Below the pieces are notes generated by a model. It saw only the letters and a list, made by a program, of their open reading frames with translations. It searched no databases and was not told the origin of the DNA. A stretch of DNA of 64,000 nucleotides from Spirosoma sordidisoli (GTDB lineage: Bacteria > Bacteroidota > Bacteroidia > Cytophagales > Spirosomataceae): contig NZ_SBLB01000001.1 of assembly GCF_004138325.1 (NCBI RefSeq), forward strand, positions 620,001-684,000, read 5' to 3'. Position 1 is the first letter of the stretch. Every line of letters starts with the position of its first letter. Below, one piece after another: positions 56,009 through 64,000 of the stretch. The translations under genes were made by a program, and so were the position numbers.

Positions 56009-58483
56009 TTACTCGATTCGAATGGTTTGCCGACCCAGGCCGGGCATGCCTGTAGCCGTAGCTCCCTCGACCCGTAGGCGCAGTTTTGTTTTTGCATCTG
56101 ATGCAAAGAAAGAAACAACGGCTTTTCCGTCAGCCCCTGTCTGAATCTGAGGATTCCAGTACAGCGTAGTGCGGTAATCAGGGCGGATGTGCTCTGGCTT
56201 TTTGACGTCGTACCGGGGGGCGTAAAACTCCCGTACCGGTGCGTAGCCCGGAAGTTTGGCAACCAGCGTGCCGGGAGCCGCTTCCTTGGCCAAGTCATAG
56301 TCAGGCGAACCGCGTTTGGTCAGCACCGATATAACCCCACCCGCAGCCCGCGAGCCGTAAATAGCCGCCGATCCTCCTTTCAGAATATCGACCTGATCGA
56401 CGTCGTTTACCGATATGCTCATAACCCCCTGCAGGTCCATGGGCGTACCATCTACTACGAACAGAGGTTCTATGGCCCCGCCAAAATTGGCAGCCCCCCG
56501 AATCTGAACCTTGGCGCTGAAACCCGAACCGGTCACCTGAACGCCCGCTACCCGCCCCTGAATCACGTCCAGAATCGTTATCCGGCCCGCGGTATTGTTC
56601 TGGTCGAACTTTACCGTCGCATCGGCCGCACCGTATATTTTCCGGCTATCGGGTGGCTGATTCTTTTTGGCTTTTACGGTTACCGCCTGGAGCAGCACCT
56701 CCCGGTTATTACGAATCTGGCGCTCAATCTCCATGTACTCATTGGTGCGTCGGATAAATTCATCATACGCGTCGCGATCGAACTCAACCGGGTTGAGCGG
56801 AGGACGCACGATCGTAACGGGGGGTGTCAGCAGCTGGTCGAGCGTAATAACCAGATCCCGGTTCGTTTTTCCTTTCGTTCCCTGAATGAGCACGGTTGTC
56901 GTATCCGTGAAGTCCAGATCATAGGCTGCATAGTTGCCCCGCTCGTCGGTTTCGCCCGTCATCATCTCTCTAGAACTGTCGCGTTTGGCAACGATGAAGG
57001 TCAGGCGTACTTTACCACCTATATCTTTTTGGTTCGGTCGAACAACGCGCCCCGTCAGGGCCAGTCCGCGCTCTACCGGAAACGTAACGGGTGGAATGGT
57101 ACCCGACAGCACATCAGCCCACACAAAGCGTCGCCACCCCTGCGTCATCATGAGCAGATCGAGTTTGAGAGCCCGGTCGGCATGCGCAGGATTGAAGTAG
57201 TAATCTGGCTGCTCTATAGTTCCTGTCAGATCTGACTCGAGCAGTAAATGGGACGTAATAGACGCGCGGTTGGAGTCAGTTTCCGGCGAAAGCCGATCGT
57301 CTACAACCGCCAGCGACAGGTTGGCGGGAGCCGGACTGCCGTCGGCATCGGTGGTGGTCAGGGTCAGGTTGATCTGGTCGCGGGTACGGTAAGCCGACTT
57401 CCCAGCCTTCACCTGAACGTTTATTCGTTCATTTTTATCGATGAAGATCAGCCGCTCGCAGACGGGTTTGTTGGTCTCATCGAAGAGCGTCAGCTGGGCG
57501 ATACCTTCGGGGAACTGCGCTTTGGTCAACTGAGCCACCGACGATTTCTTGGCCAGCGACACTTTAGCCACGTGAATAATCTGACCACGAGTCTGAGCCA
57601 CCAGCGTCATGGCCGCTGCCGGATCTGTACTGGTCTTGTTATGCCGGAAGTAGACCCGGACATTGTCTTTGCTGGATAAATTATCGACCTGCATCAATGC
57701 CCCCTGCGGCTGTACGGCTGGTAAAGGGTAGCTGGCAAATGTTCCTTCCGGCTGCCGCACAAAGGCTGTATACTGCTGTCCGGCCTCGGGTTTGATGGAC
57801 AGATAGCCCATCCCCAGGTGGGTACTGGCGAAACCAACTACGGTATCTTTCCGGCTGTCGAGTACGAATCCCTGGATAGCCTGACTACGGCCCGATACAC
57901 TGGTAGCCCGGAAAGCTACCCGGCTATCCAGCCCTTCAATGAGTTGCCCGCCTTCGGGCATAAACTGTACATCGAGCCGGGGGGTGGCTGCGTTCGCTGC
58001 CGTGGGCGTTCCCGTTGTCCCGCCGGTGCGCAGGACAGCCAGCGTTTTAGTAAAAAAGTACGCATCGGGGTAGTTGCGCATGAAATTGGTATAGGCCCGA
58101 AGCTGGTAACTACCGGCTGGTAACGAGTCGGGCAAGGCCAGCTGCCCGGGGGCGTAACTGGCTACCGCCCGAAACTGAGCCCGCAGGCGTACCTGTTTCG
58201 CGGCCACATCGACCAGGTCAACATACAGGACCTTGCTTATCGTATCGGCTGTATGGGTGTTCCCGCCAAACAAATACCCTTTGATCCAGATTGTTTCACC
58301 AGCCAGATAGGCCTCCCGGTCGGTGTGCAGATACACTTTTTCTACGGGTCTTTCAATGCTGTACCGTTCAAACTGGTCAATCAAACGCTTGACGAAGTCA
58401 TCGTCGATGTACCGAAATGCGGTCAGGCCTGTTATCGAAAGCAGGATAAATGCAAAAAAAGAACGGTGGTTTAGTAAACGCAT
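56009..58483 (-). CDS. MG2 / TonB-plug domain protein without barrel
   Basis: An 824-residue protein with an N-terminal hydrophobic signal/anchor (~8-24). Residues ~40-140 hold an alpha-2-macroglobulin MG2-like domain (VEKVYLHTDREAYLAGETIWIKGYL, LPAGSYQLRAYTNFMRN). Further beta-sandwich repeats follow to ~600. Residues ~625-725 form a TonB-receptor plug domain (ILDVIQGRVAGVQV, LFVVDGTPMDL, GSAAIYGSRAAGGVISVLTKRG), and the end (TTLYWNPQIQTGADGKAVVSFFASD) again resembles macroglobulin-like proteins. There is no barrel domain and no TonB box evidence, so it cannot work as a channel by itself. Related proteins are common in Bacteroidota and their role is unsettled. It overlaps no neighbour and lies 73 bases from the divergent SDR gene. 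Confidence 0.8.
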   Translation of the reverse strand: MRLLNHRSFFAFILLSITGLTAFRYIDDDFVKRLIDQFERYSIERPVEKVYLHTDREAYLAGETIWIKGYLFGGNTHTADTISKVLYVDLVDVAAKQVRLRAQFRAVASYAPGQLALPDSLPAGSYQLRAYTNFMRNYPDAYFFTKTLAVLRTGGTTGTPTAANAATPRLDVQFMPEGGQLIEGLDSRVAFRATSVSGRSQAIQGFVLDSRKDTVVGFASTHLGMGYLSIKPEAGQQYTAFVRQPEGTFASYPLPAVQPQGALMQVDNLSSKDNVRVYFRHNKTSTDPAAAMTLVAQTRGQIIHVAKVSLAKKSSVAQLTKAQFPEGIAQLTLFDETNKPVCERLIFIDKNERINVQVKAGKSAYRTRDQINLTLTTTDADGSPAPANLSLAVVDDRLSPETDSNRASITSHLLLESDLTGTIEQPDYYFNPAHADRALKLDLLMMTQGWRRFVWADVLSGTIPPVTFPVERGLALTGRVVRPNQKDIGGKVRLTFIVAKRDSSREMMTGETDERGNYAAYDLDFTDTTTVLIQGTKGKTNRDLVITLDQLLTPPVTIVRPPLNPVEFDRDAYDEFIRRTNEYMEIERQIRNNREVLLQAVTVKAKKNQPPDSRKIYGAADATVKFDQNNTAGRITILDVIQGRVAGVQVTGSGFSAKVQIRGAANFGGAIEPLFVVDGTPMDLQGVMSISVNDVDQVDILKGGSAAIYGSRAAGGVISVLTKRGSPDYDLAKEAAPGTLVAKLPGYAPVREFYAPRYDVKKPEHIRPDYRTTLYWNPQIQTGADGKAVVSFFASDAKTKLRLRVEGATATGMPGLGRQTIRIE

Positions 58484-58556
58484 AAAATAGATTTAAGATG
58501 GGTGGACCTTTGTTTGTTGATATCGCGACTAAATTAGCGAAAATACCCCTCTCTAT

Positions 58557-59207
58557 ATGATGACATCTTCCTCAAAAACGGCTTTACTGATTGGAGCAAC
58601 GGGCCTGATTGGCGACCTGCTCACTCATCAGCTGGTTAACTCCCCAGACTATTCCAGCGTAAAAGTACTGATTCGCAAGTCGTTAACCTGGCAGCACCCC
58701 CGTTTGCAGGAAGTACAATTTGATTTTGACCACCCCAATGGGCTTCTCACCCAGGCCGACGATATCTTCTGCTGTTTAGGCACTACAATGAAAAAAGCCG
58801 GCTCGCGGGATGCCTTCCGGAAAGTCGATTACCAATACCCCCTGGACATTGCCCGGCTCGGCCTGGCAAACGGGGCCAAACAGTTCTCGATTGTGACGGC
58901 CATGGGGGCTGATACCAACTCATCTTTTTTCTACAATCGGGTGAAGGGCGAAGTAGAACGCGATCTGACCGCGCTGGGATACCCTACCCTGCTGATTTTC
59001 CGCCCGTCGCTCCTGCTCGGCAACCGGACTGAAAACCGGTTCGGCGAACGGTTGGCCGAGGGGGCCATGCGCCTGTTTGCTCCCCTGATTCCGGCCAGAT
59101 ACCGGGGTGTCGACGCGGCCAAAGTGGCCAATGCCATGCGGCAAACCGCCCAGCAGGGTCTAACAGGGAAACATATTTTTGAGTCCGATGCGCTGCAAGG
59201 CTATTAA
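58557..59207 (+). CDS. NAD(P)-binding oxidoreductase of atypical SDR type
   Basis: A 216-residue Rossmann-fold protein with GATGLIG (13-19) as the dinucleotide loop, later YQYPLDIARLGLANGAKQFSIVTAMGAD and YNRVKGEVERDLTALGYPTLLIFRPSLLLGNR. The YNxxKG motif and short length match the HTATIP2/YbjT-like atypical SDR group, with no clear substrate domain. It may act as an NADPH-dependent reductase or a redox-sensing regulator; substrate unknown. The ATG at 58557 is 4 residues ahead of the fold. Confidence 0.82.
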   Translation: MMTSSSKTALLIGATGLIGDLLTHQLVNSPDYSSVKVLIRKSLTWQHPRLQEVQFDFDHPNGLLTQADDIFCCLGTTMKKAGSRDAFRKVDYQYPLDIARLGLANGAKQFSIVTAMGADTNSSFFYNRVKGEVERDLTALGYPTLLIFRPSLLLGNRTENRFGERLAEGAMRLFAPLIPARYRGVDAAKVANAMRQTAQQGLTGKHIFESDALQGY

Positions 59208-59226
59208 CCGCGGGCAGTGAACCCGC

Positions 59227-61539
59227 TTATTTATCAACGGGGAGGTAAACCAGAAACGTTGATCCCTGATTCAACTGGCTGGTTGCGGTAATCATACCAC
59301 CATGATTTTCGGCGACCTTCTTGCAGATAGCCAGCCCCACACCTGATCCGGCAAACTGACTTTTGCTGTTTAACCGCTGAAATACCTGAAAAATACGATC
59401 CAGGTATTTCTCTTCGAACCCAATCCCATTGTCGACTACGCAGAGTTCGATGAACGGTCGACCTTCCGCGCTGTTTTTCAGATTGTCGGGCAGTTCGGCC
59501 GTGTTGACCCGGCGGCAGCGAATCTCTACGGCTGGCGAAATGTGCTGCCGGCGAAATTTAATGGCGTTGGTGATCAGGTTCTGAAACAGCTGATAAAGCT
59601 GTAACCGATGCCCCGAAATAACCGGCAGGCTATCGATCCTGATAGTAGCCTGTGCTTCATGGATGGCTGTGCTGAGGTCTTCGGTTAACTCGGCCAGGAG
59701 TTCGTTCAGCGAGACGGGCAAAAACGATTCCTGCTGGGTAGATAATCGGGAAAAGGTCAATAGGTCCCGAATCAGCATCGACATACGTTCGGCCGACGAC
59801 TGCATTCGGTCGATATAGCCCATTGCCGTTCCATCCAGCTGGTTTACGGCATGCATTTGCAGCAGATTTCCGAAGGCCTGAATCTTGCGCAGTGGCTCCT
59901 GCAGGTCGTGACTGGCCACGTAGGCAAATTGCTGCAGATTGTCGTTGGAGCGGAGCAGGTCGCGGTTGGCGGCTTCGAGCTGAGCGCGGTTCTGCTGGCT
60001 TTCGGACACATCGAGGTAGGTAAACAACACGCCATCACCTTGTTTGACATACTGGGCATCATACCAGCCGTTGATACCATGAGCCCGATAATCAAGCAGC
60101 CGCCGGAGTGGCTCTCCGGTTTCGACTACCTGAACCAAATCGTCGAAGTGACCATTCGTTCGGTTGCTCGGGTAATTCTGCAACATCAACAACCCAGCCA
60201 TCTCCTCTACCGAACGGCCCGTAACACGCGCGTTGGTTGGATTGGTCAGGGCATGTACGAAATCGACAATCTGCCCGGCTTCATCGCGTATAGCCTGGTA
60301 CAGCACAATACCGGTCGGTGAATTATTGACTACGGCCTGGAGCAAATCGGCCTGCCGCTTTTTTTCCTCATCGGCTTCCCTGAGCCTGGTTACGTCGAGG
60401 AATGTGAGCAAAACGGCATCCCCCAGCTTGACCAGGTAATATTCAAACCAGCCCCGTATGCCGTATCGGTTGTACTCTTCGCTAAACTGCCGGGCCTCAC
60501 CCGTGCGGTTTACGCTCTCCATGACCTGGAAAAGCGGAATCTGCTGCCAACCCGGAAACAAAGCCGAAATCAGCTGATTGGTCATACCCTCTACCGTATG
60601 CCCGGCCAGTTCGGCGTTGAAGCGGTTGGTAAGCCGGTACCGAAAATCGACGACCTGGCCCGACTGCTCCCCTAATCCGTAAATGGCTTCGGCCAGAATA
60701 ATACCGACCGGCGCATTGTCAACAACGCTTTGCAACAGATCGAACTGTTGGTCGCTACGCAGCCCGATGCGTTTCAGATCGGTACTGTTCTGGAAGGTGA
60801 GTATGACTCCATCTTTAAACTTTCGACCCGAGATGGTATACCATCGGTTTTGATTGGGGTAGTACTGCTCCTTGATAAATGGTTCGTTTTGTTCGATGAC
60901 GGCAACGTACTGCTGAAAGGAGCCTACCTGTTCAGTTTGGGGATATAAGGTACGCAGCGTTTTCCCCACAAGCTCATTGACCTGCATCCCGTTCATGTGG
61001 GCGCCGGTCTCGTTTATACGCACCAGCCGGAAATCGCTGATCCCGCCGTCCTGATCTCTGATGGCTTCGAACACCGAAATGCCCAGTAGCGACGTACTGA
61101 AAACCACGTCGATAAAGTCGTTCAGTTCAGTCTGCTCCTGTCGGGCCTGTACAGTGACCGAAATATCGGTATATGCGATCAGTACACCTCCGTTGAATTC
61201 GTCGGCCGTAATGGTATACCAACCCATATTCGGGTAACAGTCGGTGTGTCTGATGCAAACGTCATAGGACAGAGAAGCCCCTGATTCGGCAACCCGTAAA
61301 AGCTCACGAAATCGGTCGGTATCAATCCCTTTAGGCATCTGCTGACTCATGAGCTGCCCAATAGCTACCGATCTCGAACAGCCCAGCATGATCTCGGCCA
61401 GCCGGTTGGCCATCGACAGTTGCAGGTCAACAGGGGCGCTGGTTTGGTTGTCGTAAACGGGCTGATACAACAACATGCCGTTGCGCGAGGTATCCAGGAT
61501 ACGTTGCGCCATTGCCACTGCCGAGAGATCTGTTTGCAT
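59227..61539 (-). CDS. Multi-PAS sensor histidine kinase (paralogue of the 8.7-kb kinase)
   Basis: A 770-residue cytoplasmic kinase with four tandem PAS-like units, beginning near RNGMLLYQPVYD, LLGISVFEAIRD, APVGIILAEAIYG and SPTGIVLYQAIRD. The HisKA domain has H544 in YVASHDLQEPLRKIQAFG and the ATPase domain has NAIKFR, DNGIGFEEKYLDRIF and GSGVGLAICKK. The kinase core is nearly the same as in the 911-residue kinase at 8685-11420, and the PAS units share its I-x-D-F pattern, so the two are paralogues with different PAS counts. No receiver or response regulator is nearby. TACCTTTA (complement of 61600-61607) is a possible -7 element. Confidence 0.88.
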   Translation of the reverse strand: MQTDLSAVAMAQRILDTSRNGMLLYQPVYDNQTSAPVDLQLSMANRLAEIMLGCSRSVAIGQLMSQQMPKGIDTDRFRELLRVAESGASLSYDVCIRHTDCYPNMGWYTITADEFNGGVLIAYTDISVTVQARQEQTELNDFIDVVFSTSLLGISVFEAIRDQDGGISDFRLVRINETGAHMNGMQVNELVGKTLRTLYPQTEQVGSFQQYVAVIEQNEPFIKEQYYPNQNRWYTISGRKFKDGVILTFQNSTDLKRIGLRSDQQFDLLQSVVDNAPVGIILAEAIYGLGEQSGQVVDFRYRLTNRFNAELAGHTVEGMTNQLISALFPGWQQIPLFQVMESVNRTGEARQFSEEYNRYGIRGWFEYYLVKLGDAVLLTFLDVTRLREADEEKKRQADLLQAVVNNSPTGIVLYQAIRDEAGQIVDFVHALTNPTNARVTGRSVEEMAGLLMLQNYPSNRTNGHFDDLVQVVETGEPLRRLLDYRAHGINGWYDAQYVKQGDGVLFTYLDVSESQQNRAQLEAANRDLLRSNDNLQQFAYVASHDLQEPLRKIQAFGNLLQMHAVNQLDGTAMGYIDRMQSSAERMSMLIRDLLTFSRLSTQQESFLPVSLNELLAELTEDLSTAIHEAQATIRIDSLPVISGHRLQLYQLFQNLITNAIKFRRQHISPAVEIRCRRVNTAELPDNLKNSAEGRPFIELCVVDNGIGFEEKYLDRIFQVFQRLNSKSQFAGSGVGLAICKKVAENHGGMITATSQLNQGSTFLVYLPVDK

Positions 61540-61659
61540 GAGGTCGTCTGGAGATGGTTATACAGCTGTGATGATGTATACACGTGTTGTCCGCCCCATT
61601 AAAGGTAGTGCATTTAAAAAATACGACACAACCCCGGTTCCTGCTTTTTCGGGCAAAAA

Positions 61660-61696
61660 GCCCCTGGCAACTGGTTGCCCGTAAGTTGCCAGGGGC
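61660..61696 (-). terminator. Intrinsic terminator of the DUF4965 gene
   Basis: A 13-base stem GCCCCTGGCAACT (61660-61672) pairs with 61684-61696 and on the minus strand is followed by TTTTTGCC. It is 7 bases past the stop at 61704. Confidence 0.85.
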
Positions 61697-61703
61697 CTTT
61701 CAT

Positions 61704-64000
61704 TTAGTGTAGTTTCTTCACCTGCAGCAGCTTGATAAAATAGCCACCCACTACTGATCGGGCCTGAAAGCCTACTTTGGTACCGGTCGTCGTTTCGTGC
61801 CAGTCGTTCAGTGGCACCCGGTCGGGCGTCTCGTTGGCAAACCTGAGTACCGGCGCTATGAGTGCCTCAAAATCAGCGGGGCGGTCGGCCAGCGTTGCGG
61901 TCCAGATGATCCAGTCTGATTTCGTATAGGTTTTTCGGCTATCCAGCGGCAGGCCGAATGGTTGCTGTTTGGTCAGGTAATAAGCCAGTTCCCGACGGGC
62001 CACTTCGTCCGGAAAGACGTTTAGCTTAAGCAGCTTATCCCAGACCAGGTTGTACTTCTGGCTCCAGGTGCCGGGGTTTTCGAAGGTGAGGCTGTAGTGA
62101 TCCCCATCATCGGCCAGTTTCATCCATTTGCGGGCCAGGTCACGCGCCATATCTATATACTCCTGCTCCCGCGCTTTATCGCCCAGCCGTCCGGCCAGGT
62201 AGCCGTAGCAGGCAATGCCCATGATGGCCTTAACCGACAGATTGGCGTTGCGGGCAATATGCCCGGCAAAGTCGTCGGTACAGAGCTGATTGGCCGGATC
62301 GAACCCATGCTGAATCAGGTAGTCGGTCCAGAGGGTTAGCGAGGCCCAGTGCTGACGGGCATAATTGGCATTTCCCTCTACGGCGGCAATGGCGGCCGTC
62401 AGAATAAGCATGTTGCCACACTCCTCAACGGGCATGTCTTCGCCGTAGGTCTGCCCGTTAGCCAGCGGATAGGTGCCGACGTCGTGGGCCGCGAAGGGTT
62501 TGTTCCACCGCCCACTTTCCGAATACTGGAAAATGGGCTCCATCATACCCTTGAGCAAATTGGGATTGTAGAGCAGAAACAAGGGCGCCGATGGATACGT
62601 CACATCAACGGTGCCGATAGAGCCGTTCGAGAAGTTTTCTTTCGAGAAGAAAAACAGCTCTCCTTTGGGTCCGGCTACCAGTTTATGGGCCGCAATAGCC
62701 TGCCGGTAAGCCAGCACACACAGGTCGGCGTAGGTAGCCCCACCCGCTTTCAGCGCATCGGCGTAGAGTTGTCTGTCGAACGCATCGCATTGCTTTTGCA
62801 GCGTTGTATAGTCGGTTTCGGCGTCCTGTAACGCCTGCTCCATACTGGTGAGTCCGTCCGTCGACTGGTGATAGCGACGCCACCAGGCGTTGAGCGGCTG
62901 CCCGAAATACTCAACGGACTTCACGTCGTCGTACCCCAGCAAGAGGTGCTGTTCAACGGGCTTTTCGCCGACCTGCCCCAGGGCCATACTGGTAGCCAGC
63001 ACGGGCAGACTATCGCTGACCAGACGCGGCATTCGTTCGTGCAGGTCGGTTACGCGCCCCTCTCGCTCAAACTGATTCAGGGCGCTGGCCAGTGAACCAA
63101 TCCGCCGGCTCGTGTTTGGCCCCACTACCGACGCGACGTAGAAATGGCCCCAGTCGATTCGAACATCGTCCCCTTTCCGGCCGAGCACCTTCTGCTCCAC
63201 CGTACCGACCCGCATGTAATCGAGCGCGGCACTGCCCGGGCGGTTAACCCGGCCGCGCTGCCACGTTACCAGCTGATCGGGCGTGTTTACAGCTAACTCG
63301 GCTGACGCATCCGTGTAGAGTTGTACGTCATGTTTTTTGCCATCCGTTGCCCGCACGGTAAAGGTCAGGTACTGGACGGGCCGTGACAAAACATCCAGAT
63401 TGGTCATCAGCAACGGCGACAGAAACGTTACCGTCAGCTCAACGCCAGCCGCGTTAAAGACAAATTCGGACCGGGTCGCCGTCATACGCCGGGCCGTTTG
63501 TTCGGCGGGTTTGTAGTGAAGCAGCCGCTGTTCTACCAGACCCAGATCGACAAAACCGGGGCCCGAAAAATTCTCACTATGAAACGCGATGATATTTCGT
63601 CCCTTGCGCAGGACCTCTGATGCGTTTCGATGGGTGGGGGTTAGTCGGTAATCCGGCGATACGCCACCTACTTTTGCGACGCGCTCGCCATTGATGAACA
63701 GCTCATAGTTATCGTTCTGAATAGCGTTGACCAGCAACGGACCATCCGGTACCTGATCGAGCACAACTTCGCGCCGAACGTACAGGTTCGGCGTTGTCCA
63801 ACTAGTCTCGTCACCGGCGCGACTTCCGAAATGTCCCGTTCCTTTTGTCCACTGGCTATCGTCGAACGCCGGGCTCATCCAGTCGTCAGAAGCTGGTTTC
63901 TCGGTCAGATAGCGGGCCGCATAGGCACCCTGCCGGGCGGTGGGGACAATGGTTTCGCCTGCAAACGAGGGGTTACCCATAAATCGAAACGTTTGCCCAT
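61704..64000 (-). CDS. DUF5127/DUF4965/DUF1793 protein (glutaminase-like, 5'-truncated)
   Basis: The frame is open to the right edge, so the N-terminus lies outside. The visible start reads GQTFRFMGNPSF, which in the family is an internal segment (GKTYRFMG), so the ATG at 63980 is not the true start. Regions in order: DUF5127 (~63900-62900, TARQGAYAARYLTEKP and beta-sandwich), then DUF4965/DUF1793 with an alpha/alpha-barrel-like end (DVTYPSAPLFLLYNPNL, AHDVGTYPLANGQTYGEDMPVEECGNML, NFENPGTWSQKYNLVWDKLL). Fungal relatives are called glutaminase A; bacterial ones are more likely glycoside-hydrolase-like and substrate is unknown. Probably exported, but the signal is not visible. Confidence 0.85.
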   Translation of the reverse strand, partial: GQTFRFMGNPSFAGETIVPTARQGAYAARYLTEKPASDDWMSPAFDDSQWTKGTGHFGSRAGDETSWTTPNLYVRREVVLDQVPDGPLLVNAIQNDNYELFINGERVAKVGGVSPDYRLTPTHRNASEVLRKGRNIIAFHSENFSGPGFVDLGLVEQRLLHYKPAEQTARRMTATRSEFVFNAAGVELTVTFLSPLLMTNLDVLSRPVQYLTFTVRATDGKKHDVQLYTDASAELAVNTPDQLVTWQRGRVNRPGSAALDYMRVGTVEQKVLGRKGDDVRIDWGHFYVASVVGPNTSRRIGSLASALNQFEREGRVTDLHERMPRLVSDSLPVLATSMALGQVGEKPVEQHLLLGYDDVKSVEYFGQPLNAWWRRYHQSTDGLTSMEQALQDAETDYTTLQKQCDAFDRQLYADALKAGGATYADLCVLAYRQAIAAHKLVAGPKGELFFFSKENFSNGSIGTVDVTYPSAPLFLLYNPNLLKGMMEPIFQYSESGRWNKPFAAHDVGTYPLANGQTYGEDMPVEECGNMLILTAAIAAVEGNANYARQHWASLTLWTDYLIQHGFDPANQLCTDDFAGHIARNANLSVKAIMGIACYGYLAGRLGDKAREQEYIDMARDLARKWMKLADDGDHYSLTFENPGTWSQKYNLVWDKLLKLNVFPDEVARRELAYYLTKQQPFGLPLDSRKTYTKSDWIIWTATLADRPADFEALIAPVLRFANETPDRVPLNDWHETTTGTKVGFQARSVVGGYFIKLLQVKKLH

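Noticed and set aside
56189-57235. Long plus-strand open frame of 348 codons opposite the MG2/TonB-plug gene
   Set aside because: Its translation has no family resemblance and it runs entirely inside a clearly coding minus-strand gene; such antisense frames are expected at this GC content.

Overview
The window is about 56-57% GC chromosomal DNA from a member of the Bacteroidota, most likely Cytophagales near Spirosoma/Fibrella. This rests on the gene families (SurA-type isomerase pair followed by MoxR, DUF3098, GWxTD lipoprotein, DUF5686, OMP_b-brl_3 TonB receptor, MG2/TonB-plug protein, multi-PAS kinases), on the near absence of Shine-Dalgarno sites, and on promoters of the Bacteroidota type (TTTG, about 19-20 bases, then TAnnTTTG). 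No phage, insertion sequence, CRISPR array, rRNA or conjugation gene was seen. It reads as core genome plus ordinary accessory genes.

Layout. 1-3.3 kb: a 5'-truncated periplasmic peptidyl-prolyl isomerase with an OmpA-like segment, a second SurA-like isomerase and a MoxR ATPase, closed by a long terminator; an unlisted 55-residue acidic protein follows on the other strand. 3.5-8.5 kb: ABC ATPase, GapN-like aldehyde dehydrogenase, DoxX-like membrane protein, a Crp/Fnr regulator beside a broken relative, and tRNA-Leu(CAA). 8.6-17.3 kb: a five-PAS histidine kinase, MacB-type permease, an exported protein often mislabelled 'asparagine synthetase B', a membrane-anchored NUC1 nuclease, a BaiN/HI0933 flavoprotein and a lipoprotein. 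17.3-21.4 kb: a minus-strand run ftsX-DUF3098-uppP-truB-ribF.

21.5-32.7 kb: GH32 fructanase, methyltransferase, membrane protein, MscS channel, CorA, then maeB-trpS (2 bases apart), a sugar isomerase-like protein, PAP2 phosphatase and a family 2 glycosyltransferase. 32.7-37.7 kb: rlmB, GWxTD lipoprotein, methyltransferase, a 518-base non-coding stretch and a polytopic membrane protein. 37.7-42.8 kb: a formate-dehydrogenase-like molybdoenzyme and its sulfurtransferase fdhD flank an App1-type phosphatidate phosphatase and a diacylglycerol-kinase-like enzyme.

42.9-51.5 kb: DUF5686 outer-membrane protein, pyrR and pth (divergent), an AT-rich spacer with a small exported protein, a TonB-dependent barrel and a PorT-like barrel. 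51.5-54.8 kb: the elongasome pair mrdA (PBP2)-rodA. 55-64 kb: SMP-30 lactonase-like protein, MG2/TonB-plug protein, SDR-like oxidoreductase, a four-PAS kinase paralogous to the first, and a 5'-truncated DUF5127/DUF4965 protein.

Themes are envelope biogenesis (PPIases, FtsX, UppP, PBP2/RodA, outer-membrane barrels) and housekeeping RNA/translation genes. I did not find an obvious new multi-gene defence or mobile system; the best leads are individual odd proteins, a possible phosphatidate/diacylglycerol module beside a molybdoenzyme, and an orphan terminator.
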